A stretch of DNA of 46,104 bases, from positions 1 through 46,104 of the forward strand of contig JAJEEK010000105.1 in the NCBI GenBank assembly GCA_022821065.1. The letters are read 5' to 3'. The position numbers and the translations under genes were made by a program. Positions 27,005-36,155 of the stretch are shown here, one piece after another. Each line of letters starts with the position of its first letter. Within the stretch, counting starts at the first letter, position 1. This stretch comes from Candidatus Poribacteria bacterium (lineage in GTDB: Bacteria > Poribacteria > WGA-4E > WGA-3G). Below the pieces are notes generated by a model. It had not been told where the DNA came from. It searched no databases and worked only from the letters and a program-made list of their open reading frames with translations.

Positions 27005-27943
27005 ATGAAGATAATAAGAACCGTGATTTTTATTTTTCTACTGCCTCCAGTGATGTTTCTCACAAACAGTTTTGCCCAAGATTTACCACTATCTATCCAG
27101 GTAAAGGGTCAGGTGAATAATATAAAATATTCCCGCGATAGCACACTGCTGGCTGTTGCGACTTTAAAAGGACTTTATCTCTATGATGTAATGACTTTAG
27201 AAAACGTAAAAACACTTCAGGGTCACACAGGTGGGGTTAATGTTTTGGCGTTCTCCGTGGATGGAGAAACACTTGCAAGTGCAGATAATAACTTGTTACT
27301 ATTATGGAACCTAAGCACTGGTAACATACAAAAAACCATAGAAGATAAATGGACAGAGTATTGGTCTTACGATGTCAATGATCGATCTTTTGAGAATCCA
27401 ATGCTTGCCTTAGTGTTTACCCAGAATGATAATGTTATTATCATTCGCACTGCATACTATCAGTTTAAGAGACCCGTAGGTACTGGTGGACGGACTCTTA
27501 GTAATAAGAGTGTAGGCCCCGACATCTCATACATGATTAATGGACCTAACGAAGTGTACACAATAACGACTGCCTTAGTCTTTTCTCCCAATGGAGAGCC
27601 TTACGCTATTGGACGAGCAACTGTGTGGGGAAAGAGGAGATTCCAGGAAATAGAGGATATTGGTGTCACAATTCAGTTACCAAAAGCAGATAAGGAGATC
27701 ACCACTATTCATACAGATATTATTAATGCGCTGGCGTTATCTCCGGATGAAGATACACTCGCCAGTGGAAGTTCGGACAAGACAATCCAATTAATAAATG
27801 TCGCAACTGGGGCACACCTGATGACTCTTAATGGGCACAAAGATGCAGTCACAGCTTTAGCGTTCTCGCCAAATGGTGAAACGCTTGCCAGTGGGAGTAA
27901 AGACGGGACAGTTCTGATTTGGGAAAACCCTATGTTAAAATAA
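27005..27943 (+). CDS. Secreted WD40-repeat protein
   Basis: The ATG at 27005 is preceded by AAGGAG 7 nt upstream; the in-frame ATG at 26987 contains that site and is rejected. The product has 312 residues, with a signal peptide ending LTNSFAQ. WD40 blades are clear at the start (LQGHTGGVNVLAFSVDGETL, LLLWNLSTG) and end (INALALSPDEDTLASGSSDK, LNGHKDAVTALAFSPNGETL, GTVLIWEN). The middle (about residues 110-220) lacks the repeat pattern. Only about four or five blades are visible where a closed propeller usually needs seven, so it may pair with another protein or have lost blades. Confidence 0.87.
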   Translation: MKIIRTVIFIFLLPPVMFLTNSFAQDLPLSIQVKGQVNNIKYSRDSTLLAVATLKGLYLYDVMTLENVKTLQGHTGGVNVLAFSVDGETLASADNNLLLLWNLSTGNIQKTIEDKWTEYWSYDVNDRSFENPMLALVFTQNDNVIIIRTAYYQFKRPVGTGGRTLSNKSVGPDISYMINGPNEVYTITTALVFSPNGEPYAIGRATVWGKRRFQEIEDIGVTIQLPKADKEITTIHTDIINALALSPDEDTLASGSSDKTIQLINVATGAHLMTLNGHKDAVTALAFSPNGETLASGSKDGTVLIWENPMLK

Positions 27944-28064
27944 CGTGAATTTGAAATAGAGAGTACGGAATTGTATGTCCACCTTTAGAGGTGCAAGCCG
28001 AAGAACGCAAACTGCGAAAACAGGAGTTTAAATTCTACAAATCCGATACAGTAGACGGAGGAAA

Positions 28065-29024
28065 ATGTCTAACATGGATGAGAATCAAGCGGGAAAACCT
28101 ATACCTAAACTAAAGTTTTGGTTTTTAATATTTGTTATTGTTGCGTCAGGAGTTGTGCTTATCTTTATGGGACTATATCTTCCCCATGGTGTTCCAATTC
28201 TGCTCGGAATCATTACAGTCTTTGCTGCTTTTCCTCTGCGATCCTTGTATCAGAAACGTTGTCGTGATTACGAGGATTACCTCCGGCAGCAACTTCAAAG
28301 ACGAGAGGATTACTATCGGGAGCAGGCACGTCTTTATGAAGGTATTCGTAGAATTGTGAAAACTGCTAATCAGAGGATTCAAGAGATGCGTGAAAATCTA
28401 AGAGCAGCAACGAAAGCACTGAATAGAGCAGAGAATCATTTTAACCATACAGCTTATAATCCATTCTGGGACGAAATTGAAAAAGCAGCGTCAGCACTAG
28501 GATGTTTCTCCGAAAACTTAGCTGCGCAGTCTTCCAGTTTGGAAGACTATTTACGGATGGTGGACCGCTATCATGGAGTTGCTCCGGATTTCCCTGGGAT
28601 AGGTCAGGCACTTCCGAGGCTTCATGGAGACGGAGGTTCGCTTGTAAATCGGATGTCAAAACTTGTTTACAAAGCGCAACGGAATTTTGAATTCTCAAAT
28701 ATTTATGAACACCGCCAAACACGCAGAATCCTTGTCGCTGGATTTAGAAACCTCGCTGGTATTCTTAGGGGGGTAGGGAATCAAATAAGCAACCATATAG
28801 AAGAACTCAATGCTACGGTGGAAGTCTATAACGAGGAAATGGCTGCTTTAATGGAAAACGCATTGGCACAGCATCAAGAGAGGCACAACGAGACGTGGAT
28901 ACAGCATGAACTGCATCAGATCGAAGCCATGCATGCAAGTTTACAACAAATTGAGCTGGGAGAAGCAGCATTGGAAACACTTGATGATATTTACGATTAT
29001 CTAGCAGAAGACGCTGATATGTAG
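28065..29024 (+). CDS. Membrane-anchored coiled-coil protein, unknown function
   Basis: The product has 319 residues and a strong site (CGGAGGAAA). Two adjacent membrane helices occupy about residues 17-58 (FWFLIFVIVASGVVLIFMG, VPILLGIITVFAAFPL). They are followed by long charged helices (RQQLQRREDYYREQARLYEG, IQEMRENLRAATKALNRAEN) likely to form coiled coils in the cytoplasm. No family was recognised. It lies between the WD40 gene and a second anchored protein, on the same strand. Confidence 0.78.
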   Translation: MSNMDENQAGKPIPKLKFWFLIFVIVASGVVLIFMGLYLPHGVPILLGIITVFAAFPLRSLYQKRCRDYEDYLRQQLQRREDYYREQARLYEGIRRIVKTANQRIQEMRENLRAATKALNRAENHFNHTAYNPFWDEIEKAASALGCFSENLAAQSSSLEDYLRMVDRYHGVAPDFPGIGQALPRLHGDGGSLVNRMSKLVYKAQRNFEFSNIYEHRQTRRILVAGFRNLAGILRGVGNQISNHIEELNATVEVYNEEMAALMENALAQHQERHNETWIQHELHQIEAMHASLQQIELGEAALETLDDIYDYLAEDADM

Positions 29025-29106
29025 ATAACCGTGGAACAGACTGTGAAGCGTGTCAAATTGTGCTGAGTATTGACGAGATAAGGAGATAGTTAAGAAAAAA
29101 GTTGTC

Positions 29107-29808
29107 GTGGTACTTTTAGTCATTTGTCTTTTCGCTATTGGAGGGTATTTCCTTATTACTACCACAGGAATCTTGAAGCAACAGGAACCAGCAAAACAGT
29201 CCCGTGTCAAACCTGTGAAAGTGAAGCAGAAAACCGAGACACCCTCCCGTATCAATCCACCCAAAGTGAAGCAAAAGCCCGCAATCCCATCCAGATATGA
29301 TTTAGCCATCAGACGCAAACGCAAATGGGAAAACGATTGGAAGAAAAAAGGATTTAAAGTGCTAAGTGTAACAGCGTCACAAAATTGGTTAGATCAACAC
29401 AAACCCAACATCGGTGAATTTACCGTTCTAGGTGAGAACCCCATTGTGATGATTGATCGGGTCATGATAACTCGCGATCTGGATAGGAATCTACGGGTGC
29501 TTTTACCTTTAACTGTTACGAATCCGCCCCAAAACGGAGCACTGCAAAACGAATTGACTCAAGAGGAAATCGACAAAGGAAGAAAAATAAAAACGTGGCT
29601 GAAAAAAAATGGTTATACGGTGACGAATGCCTCCATCACGAATTCAAATAATGGTGACATATCAGTAGCACCTAATTTGGGGGCAACCGCTTCCGATGGC
29701 AAAGTTAAGATAGAAAATATGGGAAATCGTAAAGTTAAAGTGTCTGTAACAAATGTTGGATCCGCAATCTTTATTTATCACGATAGCGAACTTCATCCAT
29801 CCCAATAA
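29107..29808 (+). CDS. Single-pass membrane protein, unknown function, uncertain start
   Basis: From the GTG at 29107 the product has 233 residues. A membrane helix lies at the start (VLLVICLFAIGGYFLITTTG), followed by a Lys/Pro-rich spacer with two copies of a VKQK motif and a folded region with two similar halves (EFTVLGENPIVMIDRVMIT and NGDISVAPNLGATASDGKV). The good ribosome-binding site AAGGAG (29080-29085) is 21 nt from this GTG, which is too far. The frame continues upstream as K-K-K-V-V, beginning at codon GTT (29089), so the original start codon may have been lost. Confidence 0.7.
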   Translation: MVLLVICLFAIGGYFLITTTGILKQQEPAKQSRVKPVKVKQKTETPSRINPPKVKQKPAIPSRYDLAIRRKRKWENDWKKKGFKVLSVTASQNWLDQHKPNIGEFTVLGENPIVMIDRVMITRDLDRNLRVLLPLTVTNPPQNGALQNELTQEEIDKGRKIKTWLKKNGYTVTNASITNSNNGDISVAPNLGATASDGKVKIENMGNRKVKVSVTNVGSAIFIYHDSELHPSQ

Positions 29809-29838
29809 CGACTCATGAAAAGCAAATGAACGGGGGAG

Positions 29839-29919
29839 TCTGTTGCAAGTGGTGTCTATTTCTATACGCTCACAGCGGGTGATTTCTCGGCAACGCGGAA
29901 GATGTTGATACGGAAGTAG
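29839..29919 (+). pseudogene. Orphan FlgD/Por-type C-terminal sorting tail
   Basis: The frame reads SVASGVYFYTLTAGDFSATR, then KMLIRK and TAG at 29917-29919. This is the characteristic last strand pair of the C-terminal domain that closes many secreted proteins in Bacteroidetes-like and candidate-phylum bacteria. Nothing upstream belongs to such a protein: the frame is closed by TGA 12 nt before it. A perfect terminator follows 26 bp later, so the end of a gene seems to have been kept while its body was lost. Confidence 0.75.
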
Positions 29920-29944
29920 GATTCGGTTTGTTGCCTATGACTTT

Positions 29945-29984
29945 AAGGCAGGAGGTTCGTTTGGGAAACCTCCTGCCTTTTTTT
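29945..29984 (+). terminator. Rho-independent terminator
   Basis: AAGGCAGGAGGTT (29945-29957) and AACCTCCTGCCTT (29967-29979) form a perfect 13-bp stem around a 9-nt loop, followed directly by TTTTT. It would end plus-strand transcripts from the 27-29.9 kb genes; the A residues at the left foot make it partly effective in the other direction too, towards the minus-strand hydrolase. Confidence 0.88.
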
Positions 29985-30053
29985 GCCAATTCGATGCGGT
30001 TAGGAATGCAGGTCGCATCTGGGTGAGTACGCCGCAAAAACCGCACCTACCGG

Positions 30054-31070
30054 CTACAACCGTTCCTCCAAAAATGCGATTCCAGTTTCCAGGTTGATTT
30101 CGTGTCCACCTTGAAAATGGTCTAAGACCAACTGATCTTGGTGTCCTGCGGCTGCATAAATTTTTTCCAGATGCGCGAACGCTGCTAATGCATCCGCTTC
30201 AATAAAACACATATCGTCCGAACCGATTTGCGCCATACACGCTCTCGGTGCGATGAGTCCTGCGACATCAGCGATGTCGCCTGCCTTCCGAAGCCCGAAC
30301 ATAAACTGTGAACCACAGGTATTGCCGCGGCCTCGGTCATTGAGTGCGTCTGTGAGTGTGCTGAGATAACAGACGATGACCGCTGCCTTGACGCGTTGGT
30401 CCAAAGCGGAGATGTAGGTTGTCATGGTCCCGCCAAATGAACATCCCATACATCCCAAGCGATTGCTGTCAACTTCAGGTCGTGATTGGAGGTAGTCCAA
30501 ACATCGCTGTCCATCGGAGATGTTCAGTCGCAGGAGTTGGTATCCGAAGTATCCGAAAGCGAGATAAGCGACATTGCATCCGTCTCGGTTCGGTCGTCGG
30601 ACCCACGCATCACGGTCTTTTCGCTCACCGAAGCACCGCCAATCGGGTGTGAGTGTTACAAACCCACGTTTGGTTAATTCAACGGCGTACTGTTTTTGAT
30701 AGTCCTCCACAACGCCGACGGCACCATCTTTACCGATGCCGTGTCCGTGTGCACAGAGTACTGCGGGGGCGGGATTCTCTGCGTTTGCGCTGTCTGGAGT
30801 TAAGATGTATGCTGGGATTGAAGAAAACGGGTCGGGGTTAAAGATAATTTTTTCACGCGTGTAGCCGTCAAGTTGTGTGTGCTCCAAGACCTCAACCTCC
30901 AACGGAATCGCTTCTGGTGCTGGTCCGAGGTCGTTAGCGAGATTTCGCTGGAATTTGTCTCGCCATTCTTTCCAGTCCTGCTTGGTTGTCCCCTCAAAAT
31001 GGAGGGGTGGTGTCGCCTTCAGAAGTTGTTCTACGCTCTGCTCTGCTGTCAAAAAACGTTGTGCTGCCAT
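30054..31070 (-). CDS. Alpha/beta hydrolase (acetyl xylan esterase/dienelactone hydrolase-like)
   Basis: The product has 338 residues; GGAGG stands 7 nt before the ATG. The alpha/beta-hydrolase core has an oxyanion stretch (PAVLCAHGHGIGKDG), the nucleophile elbow GCSFGG, a late acid region (IGSDDMCF) and the His in QGGHEIN. The N-terminal 70 residues form a helical lead-in seen in large acetyl-esterase-like members. It should hydrolyse an ester, perhaps an acetylated sugar; no signal peptide is visible. It is transcribed alone from the minus strand, convergent with the 27-29.9 kb group and divergent from purB. Confidence 0.88.
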   Translation of the reverse strand: MAAQRFLTAEQSVEQLLKATPPLHFEGTTKQDWKEWRDKFQRNLANDLGPAPEAIPLEVEVLEHTQLDGYTREKIIFNPDPFSSIPAYILTPDSANAENPAPAVLCAHGHGIGKDGAVGVVEDYQKQYAVELTKRGFVTLTPDWRCFGERKDRDAWVRRPNRDGCNVAYLAFGYFGYQLLRLNISDGQRCLDYLQSRPEVDSNRLGCMGCSFGGTMTTYISALDQRVKAAVIVCYLSTLTDALNDRGRGNTCGSQFMFGLRKAGDIADVAGLIAPRACMAQIGSDDMCFIEADALAAFAHLEKIYAAAGHQDQLVLDHFQGGHEINLETGIAFLEERL

Positions 31071-31320
31071 GATTGTGCCTCCGCTGGTTAATGACGTAAT
31101 TTTTGTATTAGCCTCCGGTTCCGTTTCATGTCACTATGTATAACCGAAATCAAAGAGAAAGTCAAGTTTTATTGAGAAAAGTCAAATCGCGAGCACAGCT
31201 CGCTCCTACAACGCTATCAGGAAGAAAAACGCTTTACTTTCACCTTATTTTTCGGTATAATAAACAAAAACGAAAAGACAAAAGCGGAGGGTTCCTCCGA
31301 CTTAACGGAGAAAAGATTTT

Positions 31321-32727
31321 ATGGAACTTTACGAAGCCGTCAGTCCACTGGATTTCAGATATTATGGCGGCGATCCAGATTTTATGAAACGGTTGCTGCC
31401 TTATGTCTCTGAAGCGGGATACGTTACGTCCCAGGCGAAGGTAGAGGCGGCGTTGGTACGGACTTTAGCAAACTACGGTATTTGCTCATCAGCGATTGCT
31501 GATGAGGTGGAAGCGGCAGTGGATCTGGTAACAGCGGAAGAGGTTTACGAGGAACAGTCGCGGATTCGGCACAACATCCGTTCACTTGTTAATGTCATCC
31601 GTCGAAAGATTAGTCCCGAAGCGCGTCCTTATGTGCATCTGTTCGCCACCTCAGCGGACATTCTGGACACTGCCACTGCGTTGCGGTTCAAGGCGTTGAC
31701 CGAAAACGTTATTGTCCCTGATCTGATTGCGCTGATGGAACAACTTATCGCGCTGGCGCGTGTACACGCAGAGACGGTGCAAATCGGTAGGACACATGGG
31801 CAGCACGCGGAGCCAACAACGTTTGGCTATGCCTTGGCACTCTATATCAGCCGTCTCGGCACCCGGATTGAGAAGATTTACGAGGCAGGACAAAATCTGC
31901 GGGGTCAATTCTCAGGGGCAGTCGGTGCCTTCAACGGACTTACACTGATTCACGAACACCCCGAACAGATTGAGGCGGATTTTCTCGCGCTGCTCGGCTT
32001 GAAACCGTCCGACACACACACATCAACGCAGTGTGTGGAACCGGAGTTTATCTCTGATTTGGCATATCAGATTACGGCGGCATATACAGTGCTTGCGAAC
32101 TTCGCAGACGATATGCGGCATCTCTATCGTACCGAAATTGCCGAGGTCGGTAGGAAATATAACCCGCAGCTGGTGGGTTCCTCGACGATGCCGCATAAAG
32201 TGAATCCCGAGGCTTATGAGAACATCAAAAGCTTATGGAAGGCATTTGTGCCTCGCATGCAGACCGTTTTTATGGATAGCATTTTAGAACATCAACGCGA
32301 TCTGACGAACTCTGCATCCAGTCGTTTTTTGACCGAACTGTTTACAGCGTTTGATTATGCCATCTATCGGCTCCGGCGCGCGCTGGACGAGATGGATGTC
32401 AAGGCGGATAATATGCAGCGCAACCTTGCTCTCAGTGCCGAGGATACGATAGCGGAACCGATCTATCTACTGATGGCGTATTACGGATTCCCGGATGCGT
32501 ACGATCACACCCGGAAGTTAATCGGACAGGTACATCAGACAGGAAAGAGTTTGACAACGCTGCTGTGGGAGGATGAAACGTTCCGTCCGTTCCTGGACAA
32601 TCTAACGGAACCACAGCGTGAGGCACTCCGAGATCCAACAAATTATCTTGGTGCTTCGGTGCGACGCACCCACGCGACGTGTGATGAATGGGAGGAACGG
32701 ATTTCTAAAATAGTTATCGGTTGTTAG
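31321..32727 (+). CDS. purB: Adenylosuccinate lyase
   Basis: The product has 468 residues. Family marks are the early HNIRSLVNVIRR segment, TSADILDTATALRFK, the catalytic-His region IGRTHGQHAEPTTFGY, and the superfamily signature GSSTMPHKVNPEAYE with the mobile-loop serine. It splits adenylosuccinate to AMP and the parallel purine intermediate SAICAR. Related argininosuccinate lyases and fumarases share the signature, but TSADI and the loop favour purB. AACGGAG precedes the start. The last codons (KIVIGC and stop) lie inside the left arm of an intergenic heptad-repeat element, so its C-terminus may have been rewritten by that element. Confidence 0.92.
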   Translation: MELYEAVSPLDFRYYGGDPDFMKRLLPYVSEAGYVTSQAKVEAALVRTLANYGICSSAIADEVEAAVDLVTAEEVYEEQSRIRHNIRSLVNVIRRKISPEARPYVHLFATSADILDTATALRFKALTENVIVPDLIALMEQLIALARVHAETVQIGRTHGQHAEPTTFGYALALYISRLGTRIEKIYEAGQNLRGQFSGAVGAFNGLTLIHEHPEQIEADFLALLGLKPSDTHTSTQCVEPEFISDLAYQITAAYTVLANFADDMRHLYRTEIAEVGRKYNPQLVGSSTMPHKVNPEAYENIKSLWKAFVPRMQTVFMDSILEHQRDLTNSASSRFLTELFTAFDYAIYRLRRALDEMDVKADNMQRNLALSAEDTIAEPIYLLMAYYGFPDAYDHTRKLIGQVHQTGKSLTTLLWEDETFRPFLDNLTEPQREALRDPTNYLGASVRRTHATCDEWEERISKIVIGC

Positions 32728-32820
32728 TTAAGACTTGTGGCGGTTGTATGTTGTCTGAATTCCACAAACTGCTCCTTGACCGAAGACTCATCACTATTTA
32801 CAGGGTCTTGTGACTTGAGG
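32711..32820. repeat. Heptad-repeat element, copy overlapping the purB stop
   Basis: AGTTATCGGTTGTTAGTTAAG forms three 7-bp units and includes the final purB codons and stop. It is followed by ACTTGTGGCGGTTG, which aligns with CTTTGTGGCAGTTG in the copy at 34.4 kb and CTCTTGTGGTCGTTG at 43.1 kb. The right arm (CTTGACCGAAGACTC) is degenerate. Confidence 0.55.
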
Positions 32821-32852
32821 CTTTGAAAAACTAAACTCGGAGTGATAAGGCG

Positions 32853-34367
32853 ATGTTTTTGGTCCTGATTCGGCGAGAACTGCTTGCCAACCTTATGACA
32901 TTTCGGTTTGTCGTTGCGATGGTCGTTACATTGTCGTTGGTTGTTGCGAACACTGTCGTGTTGATCGCCGATTACGAGCGTCGCCTGGCAAGTTACAATA
33001 CCGCAGTGCAGCAGCACGCTCAGAAGGTTTCCGAAGCAGAAACCTATTCGGAGGTAGAGGGAAAAATCCGAGTGGACCGACCCCCGAACCCGTTGAGCAT
33101 TTTCAATGCGGGGTTAGATCGACGGCTCGGCAACTCTATCCATGTCAGGCATACGCTCGTACCCACTCTTTGGGATACACAATCACACAGTGCAGATAAT
33201 CCGTTCCTTAACCTATTTTCCAGTGTTGACTTGGTTTTAATTTTTCAGGTCATTCTCAGTTTATTGGCACTACTTTTTGCCCACGATGCAATCGCCGGTG
33301 AACGGGAAGCAGGGACGCTTCAGTTGACAATGACAAACCCTGTCAGTCGTCCTATGATTCTGTTAGCGAAGTACATCAGTGCGATGGCGTGTTTGATTCT
33401 TCCGGTAATCATGAGTTTGCTACTCGCGCTGATTCTATTTTCTCTATCTGAGTCAATCTTGTTGAGTGCGGATGATCGGCTCCGGATTGGCGGCGTTTTG
33501 CTAATCTCAATCATCTATCTCTCCGTTTTCTACCTGATAGGGTTGTTAATCTCTACGCTCACTCGCAGAACAGCTACTGCCTTGATGGTAGCAATGGTGA
33601 TATGGAGTACGCTGGTCCTCATCTACCCAAGCCTCATTGTCTTTGCTGTCAATCGAATTTGGCAAACACCTACTCAATTGGAAGCTGCTTATGGTGAAAT
33701 TGAGCAGACTTGGGAGAGGTTTGAAAGGGAGCGAATGGATTTCTTGGAGCGAGATCCAGTTGAGGATGACAACACAGGCTATGATATACTAAAAGGCTCA
33801 GGGAGTCGGGGCGGATTCGAGCCTTCCGATTCGACAACACTCAAGTATTTTAAGGCTGAAAGTCGCAATCTGACGCAGGTCAACGACGATTCAGAATCGT
33901 TGGTTCCTCATGCCAAAGCTTACTATCAATTTGCAGAGTCGCTACGTATCCGTGCAGCGGAGAGAACAGGACAAGTTCGCCAGAAGGCTTTGGAACAGGT
34001 CTATGTTCGCAAAGCGAACCTCGCAAAAAACTTGATGCGTCTCTCACCTGCATTGATGTATGATTTCGCAACCGAAGCGTGGGCAGGAACAGATTTCCAC
34101 AGCATTGAGGATTTTATCATATCAGTCCAGCAGTACCGACAAACGGTTATCAATTATTTTCACGATAAGGCGGCTTTCTCTTCGCGGCAATGGTTCGCCA
34201 GCGACCAAGGAGAGGTTGATTGGAGTGATTTACCGCAGTTTTCCTATCACAGGGCAGACGTAGCGACTGACGTAAAACACGCCAGTGGCGATATTGCATG
34301 CCTGTTGCTCATTAACGTCGTACTGTTCATGATAACGGTTTTAATTTTCGTCCGGCAAGAAGTGTAG
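32853..34367 (+). CDS. ABC-2 type transporter permease
   Basis: The product has 504 residues. One membrane helix near the start (FVVAMVVTLSLVVANTVVLI) is followed by a large outside loop, then a block of membrane helices (about residues 125-275) holding the ABC-2 mark DAIAGEREAGTLQLTMTNPV, a second large soluble segment and a last helix (LLINVVLFMITVLIFV). This is the layout of the DUF3526 group of ABC-2 permeases. It would form half of an exporter driven by a separate ATPase. The neighbouring gene at 34496 encodes a paralogue. No ATP-binding protein gene is near. Confidence 0.87.
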   Translation: MFLVLIRRELLANLMTFRFVVAMVVTLSLVVANTVVLIADYERRLASYNTAVQQHAQKVSEAETYSEVEGKIRVDRPPNPLSIFNAGLDRRLGNSIHVRHTLVPTLWDTQSHSADNPFLNLFSSVDLVLIFQVILSLLALLFAHDAIAGEREAGTLQLTMTNPVSRPMILLAKYISAMACLILPVIMSLLLALILFSLSESILLSADDRLRIGGVLLISIIYLSVFYLIGLLISTLTRRTATALMVAMVIWSTLVLIYPSLIVFAVNRIWQTPTQLEAAYGEIEQTWERFERERMDFLERDPVEDDNTGYDILKGSGSRGGFEPSDSTTLKYFKAESRNLTQVNDDSESLVPHAKAYYQFAESLRIRAAERTGQVRQKALEQVYVRKANLAKNLMRLSPALMYDFATEAWAGTDFHSIEDFIISVQQYRQTVINYFHDKAAFSSRQWFASDQGEVDWSDLPQFSYHRADVATDVKHASGDIACLLLINVVLFMITVLIFVRQEV

Positions 34368-34370
34368 AAT

Positions 34371-34490
34371 AGTTTTCAGTCATCAGTTATCGGTTATCAG
34401 TTAACTCTTTGTGGCAGTTGCTTTACTTGTCAATGCCACAGTATCTCTCTCAACTGACGACTGACAACTGAAAACCGACAACCGAGAACT
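34371..34490. repeat. Heptad-repeat element between the permease genes
   Basis: Left arm TCAGTTATCGGTTATCAGTT is made of 7-bp units of the form YRGTTNN. The centre holds GTGGCAGTTGC...GCCACAG, itself partly inverted. The right arm (34451-34490) is the inverted array AACTGAC-GACTGAC-AACTGAA-AACCGAC-AACCGAG. The whole could fold into a long stem in the operon mRNA. It ends 5 bp before the next start codon. Confidence 0.75.
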
Positions 34491-34495
34491 CCAAA

Positions 34496-35929
34496 ATGAT
34501 TTGGCATATTATAAAACGTGAGCTTTACGACCATTTGAATAGCCTGCGATTTGCCTTCACAACGGTATTGCTCATCATACTGATGCTAATTAACGCGGTT
34601 GGGTATCTGGACGCGCACAAAACCCGATCACAGGCATACCAACAAAAGGTCTCAGCGTCCTTAGATAAGATGCGATCAAACACAGACAATCTGTATAATC
34701 TGGTGATAGAAGGACCGGGCAACCTTTACAAGAAACCTTCCTCACTCTCCTTTTGCGCGAGCGGTGGTGAAGCGTTTATACCTGAATCGGCTCAAGGTGG
34801 TCGTGCAACTTGGAGTATAAGTAGTGGTGGTTCTTCACTCAGAGGGATATGGCGAATGAGTTATCCGCAGTCCAACCCAAACTTGTGGGACATTATGCCA
34901 GATTCCACAGACGTTGATTGGGGGAACATAATTTCCATAGTGCTGAGTCTGGTTGCGATTTTATTCACTTTTGACGCAATTTCGTCAGAGAAAGAACACG
35001 GTACGCTGCGACTGACACTATCTAACAGCATTTCGCGCGGCGCACTATTGGTAAGTAAGTTTTTTGCGGCATTGATAACTATTAGTATTCCTTTTTTGAT
35101 TGCGGCGTTACTCAACCTCTTTCTACTTTACACTTCAGGAAGTATTTCGTTAGAGGGGAGTGAGTGGGGACGATTGGGCATCATTGTCTTTATCGCTTTT
35201 CTATACTTGTCAATCTTTCTCGCGCTGGGGCTGCTAATTTCTTCCCGTGTGAACCATTCGTCAACGAGCCTGACCATCCTCTTACTGATCTGGACTGTTT
35301 GGATAGTCTTGATTCCCTCTACACTTGGCTCGCTTACCAGTGGGCTGCAGCCAACACGCACTCGTGAGGAATTCGATGCCCAGCGAATGGATCCTTGGGA
35401 AAAATTGCGTTCCGAAAACGGAGCTGGATTAAATATTCCCATGCTTTCACAAGAGATTCCCGCAACGAAGGGGACAGTATCATGGGCGGAATACCTCACG
35501 GAAGAAGCAACAGTCCATGAAGAATTGAATGAAGAACATGTGAATGCTCAGATTGCACAGGTTCAACTCGCGAGATCCATAATCCGTGTATCGCCAGCCT
35601 CGAGCGTCCGCTACGGCATTGAATCGCTTGCTGGCACAGGTTTTACACGACACGTTCAATTTTTAGAACAGGTACGCCGATACGCAGATGAATTCAGAGT
35701 GTTTCTCATTGAAACTGATCGTGCCGACCCAGAGAGTCCACATGCAATTGGTCCGAAGGAAGGCACTTCACAAAAGCCTGTGTCCTTTGCGTCAATTCCA
35801 AAATTTGAAGATCACATTAGTTTTAGTGGTGCCTACACCGCTGCAGCTACGGATATTCTGTTATTATTACTGTTTTTTGTAGTGTTGTTCGCGGGTGCGT
35901 TTCTTTCATTCCTCCGCGTTGATGTTTAG
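34496..35929 (+). CDS. ABC-2 type transporter permease (paralogue)
   Basis: The product has 477 residues and repeats the plan of the gene before it: first helix (FAFTTVLLIILMLINAVGYL), outside loop, helix block carrying the mark DAISSEKEHGTLRLTLSNSI, a second soluble segment, and a final helix (DILLLLLFFVVLFAGAFLSFL). The loop is Gly/Ser-rich (GGRATWSISSGGSS). Two such paralogues usually pair as a heterodimeric exporter. A heptad-repeat element directly precedes the start and no clear ribosome-binding site remains (the last bases are GAGAACTCCAAA), so translation may depend on structure or on the upstream gene. Confidence 0.87.
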   Translation: MIWHIIKRELYDHLNSLRFAFTTVLLIILMLINAVGYLDAHKTRSQAYQQKVSASLDKMRSNTDNLYNLVIEGPGNLYKKPSSLSFCASGGEAFIPESAQGGRATWSISSGGSSLRGIWRMSYPQSNPNLWDIMPDSTDVDWGNIISIVLSLVAILFTFDAISSEKEHGTLRLTLSNSISRGALLVSKFFAALITISIPFLIAALLNLFLLYTSGSISLEGSEWGRLGIIVFIAFLYLSIFLALGLLISSRVNHSSTSLTILLLIWTVWIVLIPSTLGSLTSGLQPTRTREEFDAQRMDPWEKLRSENGAGLNIPMLSQEIPATKGTVSWAEYLTEEATVHEELNEEHVNAQIAQVQLARSIIRVSPASSVRYGIESLAGTGFTRHVQFLEQVRRYADEFRVFLIETDRADPESPHAIGPKEGTSQKPVSFASIPKFEDHISFSGAYTAAATDILLLLLFFVVLFAGAFLSFLRVDV

Positions 35930-36155
35930 AAGGTTCTCTAACCTTATCCATTTCAATAAGCGAAAATTTAAGAGATAGAAAAAAACCTTGGTGTCTGCTA
36001 TTAATCGTTAACCGGATTATCTCGGAAAAGAGATGTTAAACTAGTTTGTAAAGGCGGTCAAAGTCAACAAAGGATAGACAATGGAATTCGTGTAAGCAAA
36101 AAAGGTAGTGCTGTAATACTGGCGGACATAACTACGTCAGTGGAGGTGATAGACA

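Noticed and set aside
32724..33017. Minus-strand 97-residue frame over the purB-permease gap
   Set aside because: It overlaps the start of the permease gene and derives part of its length from the repeat element.
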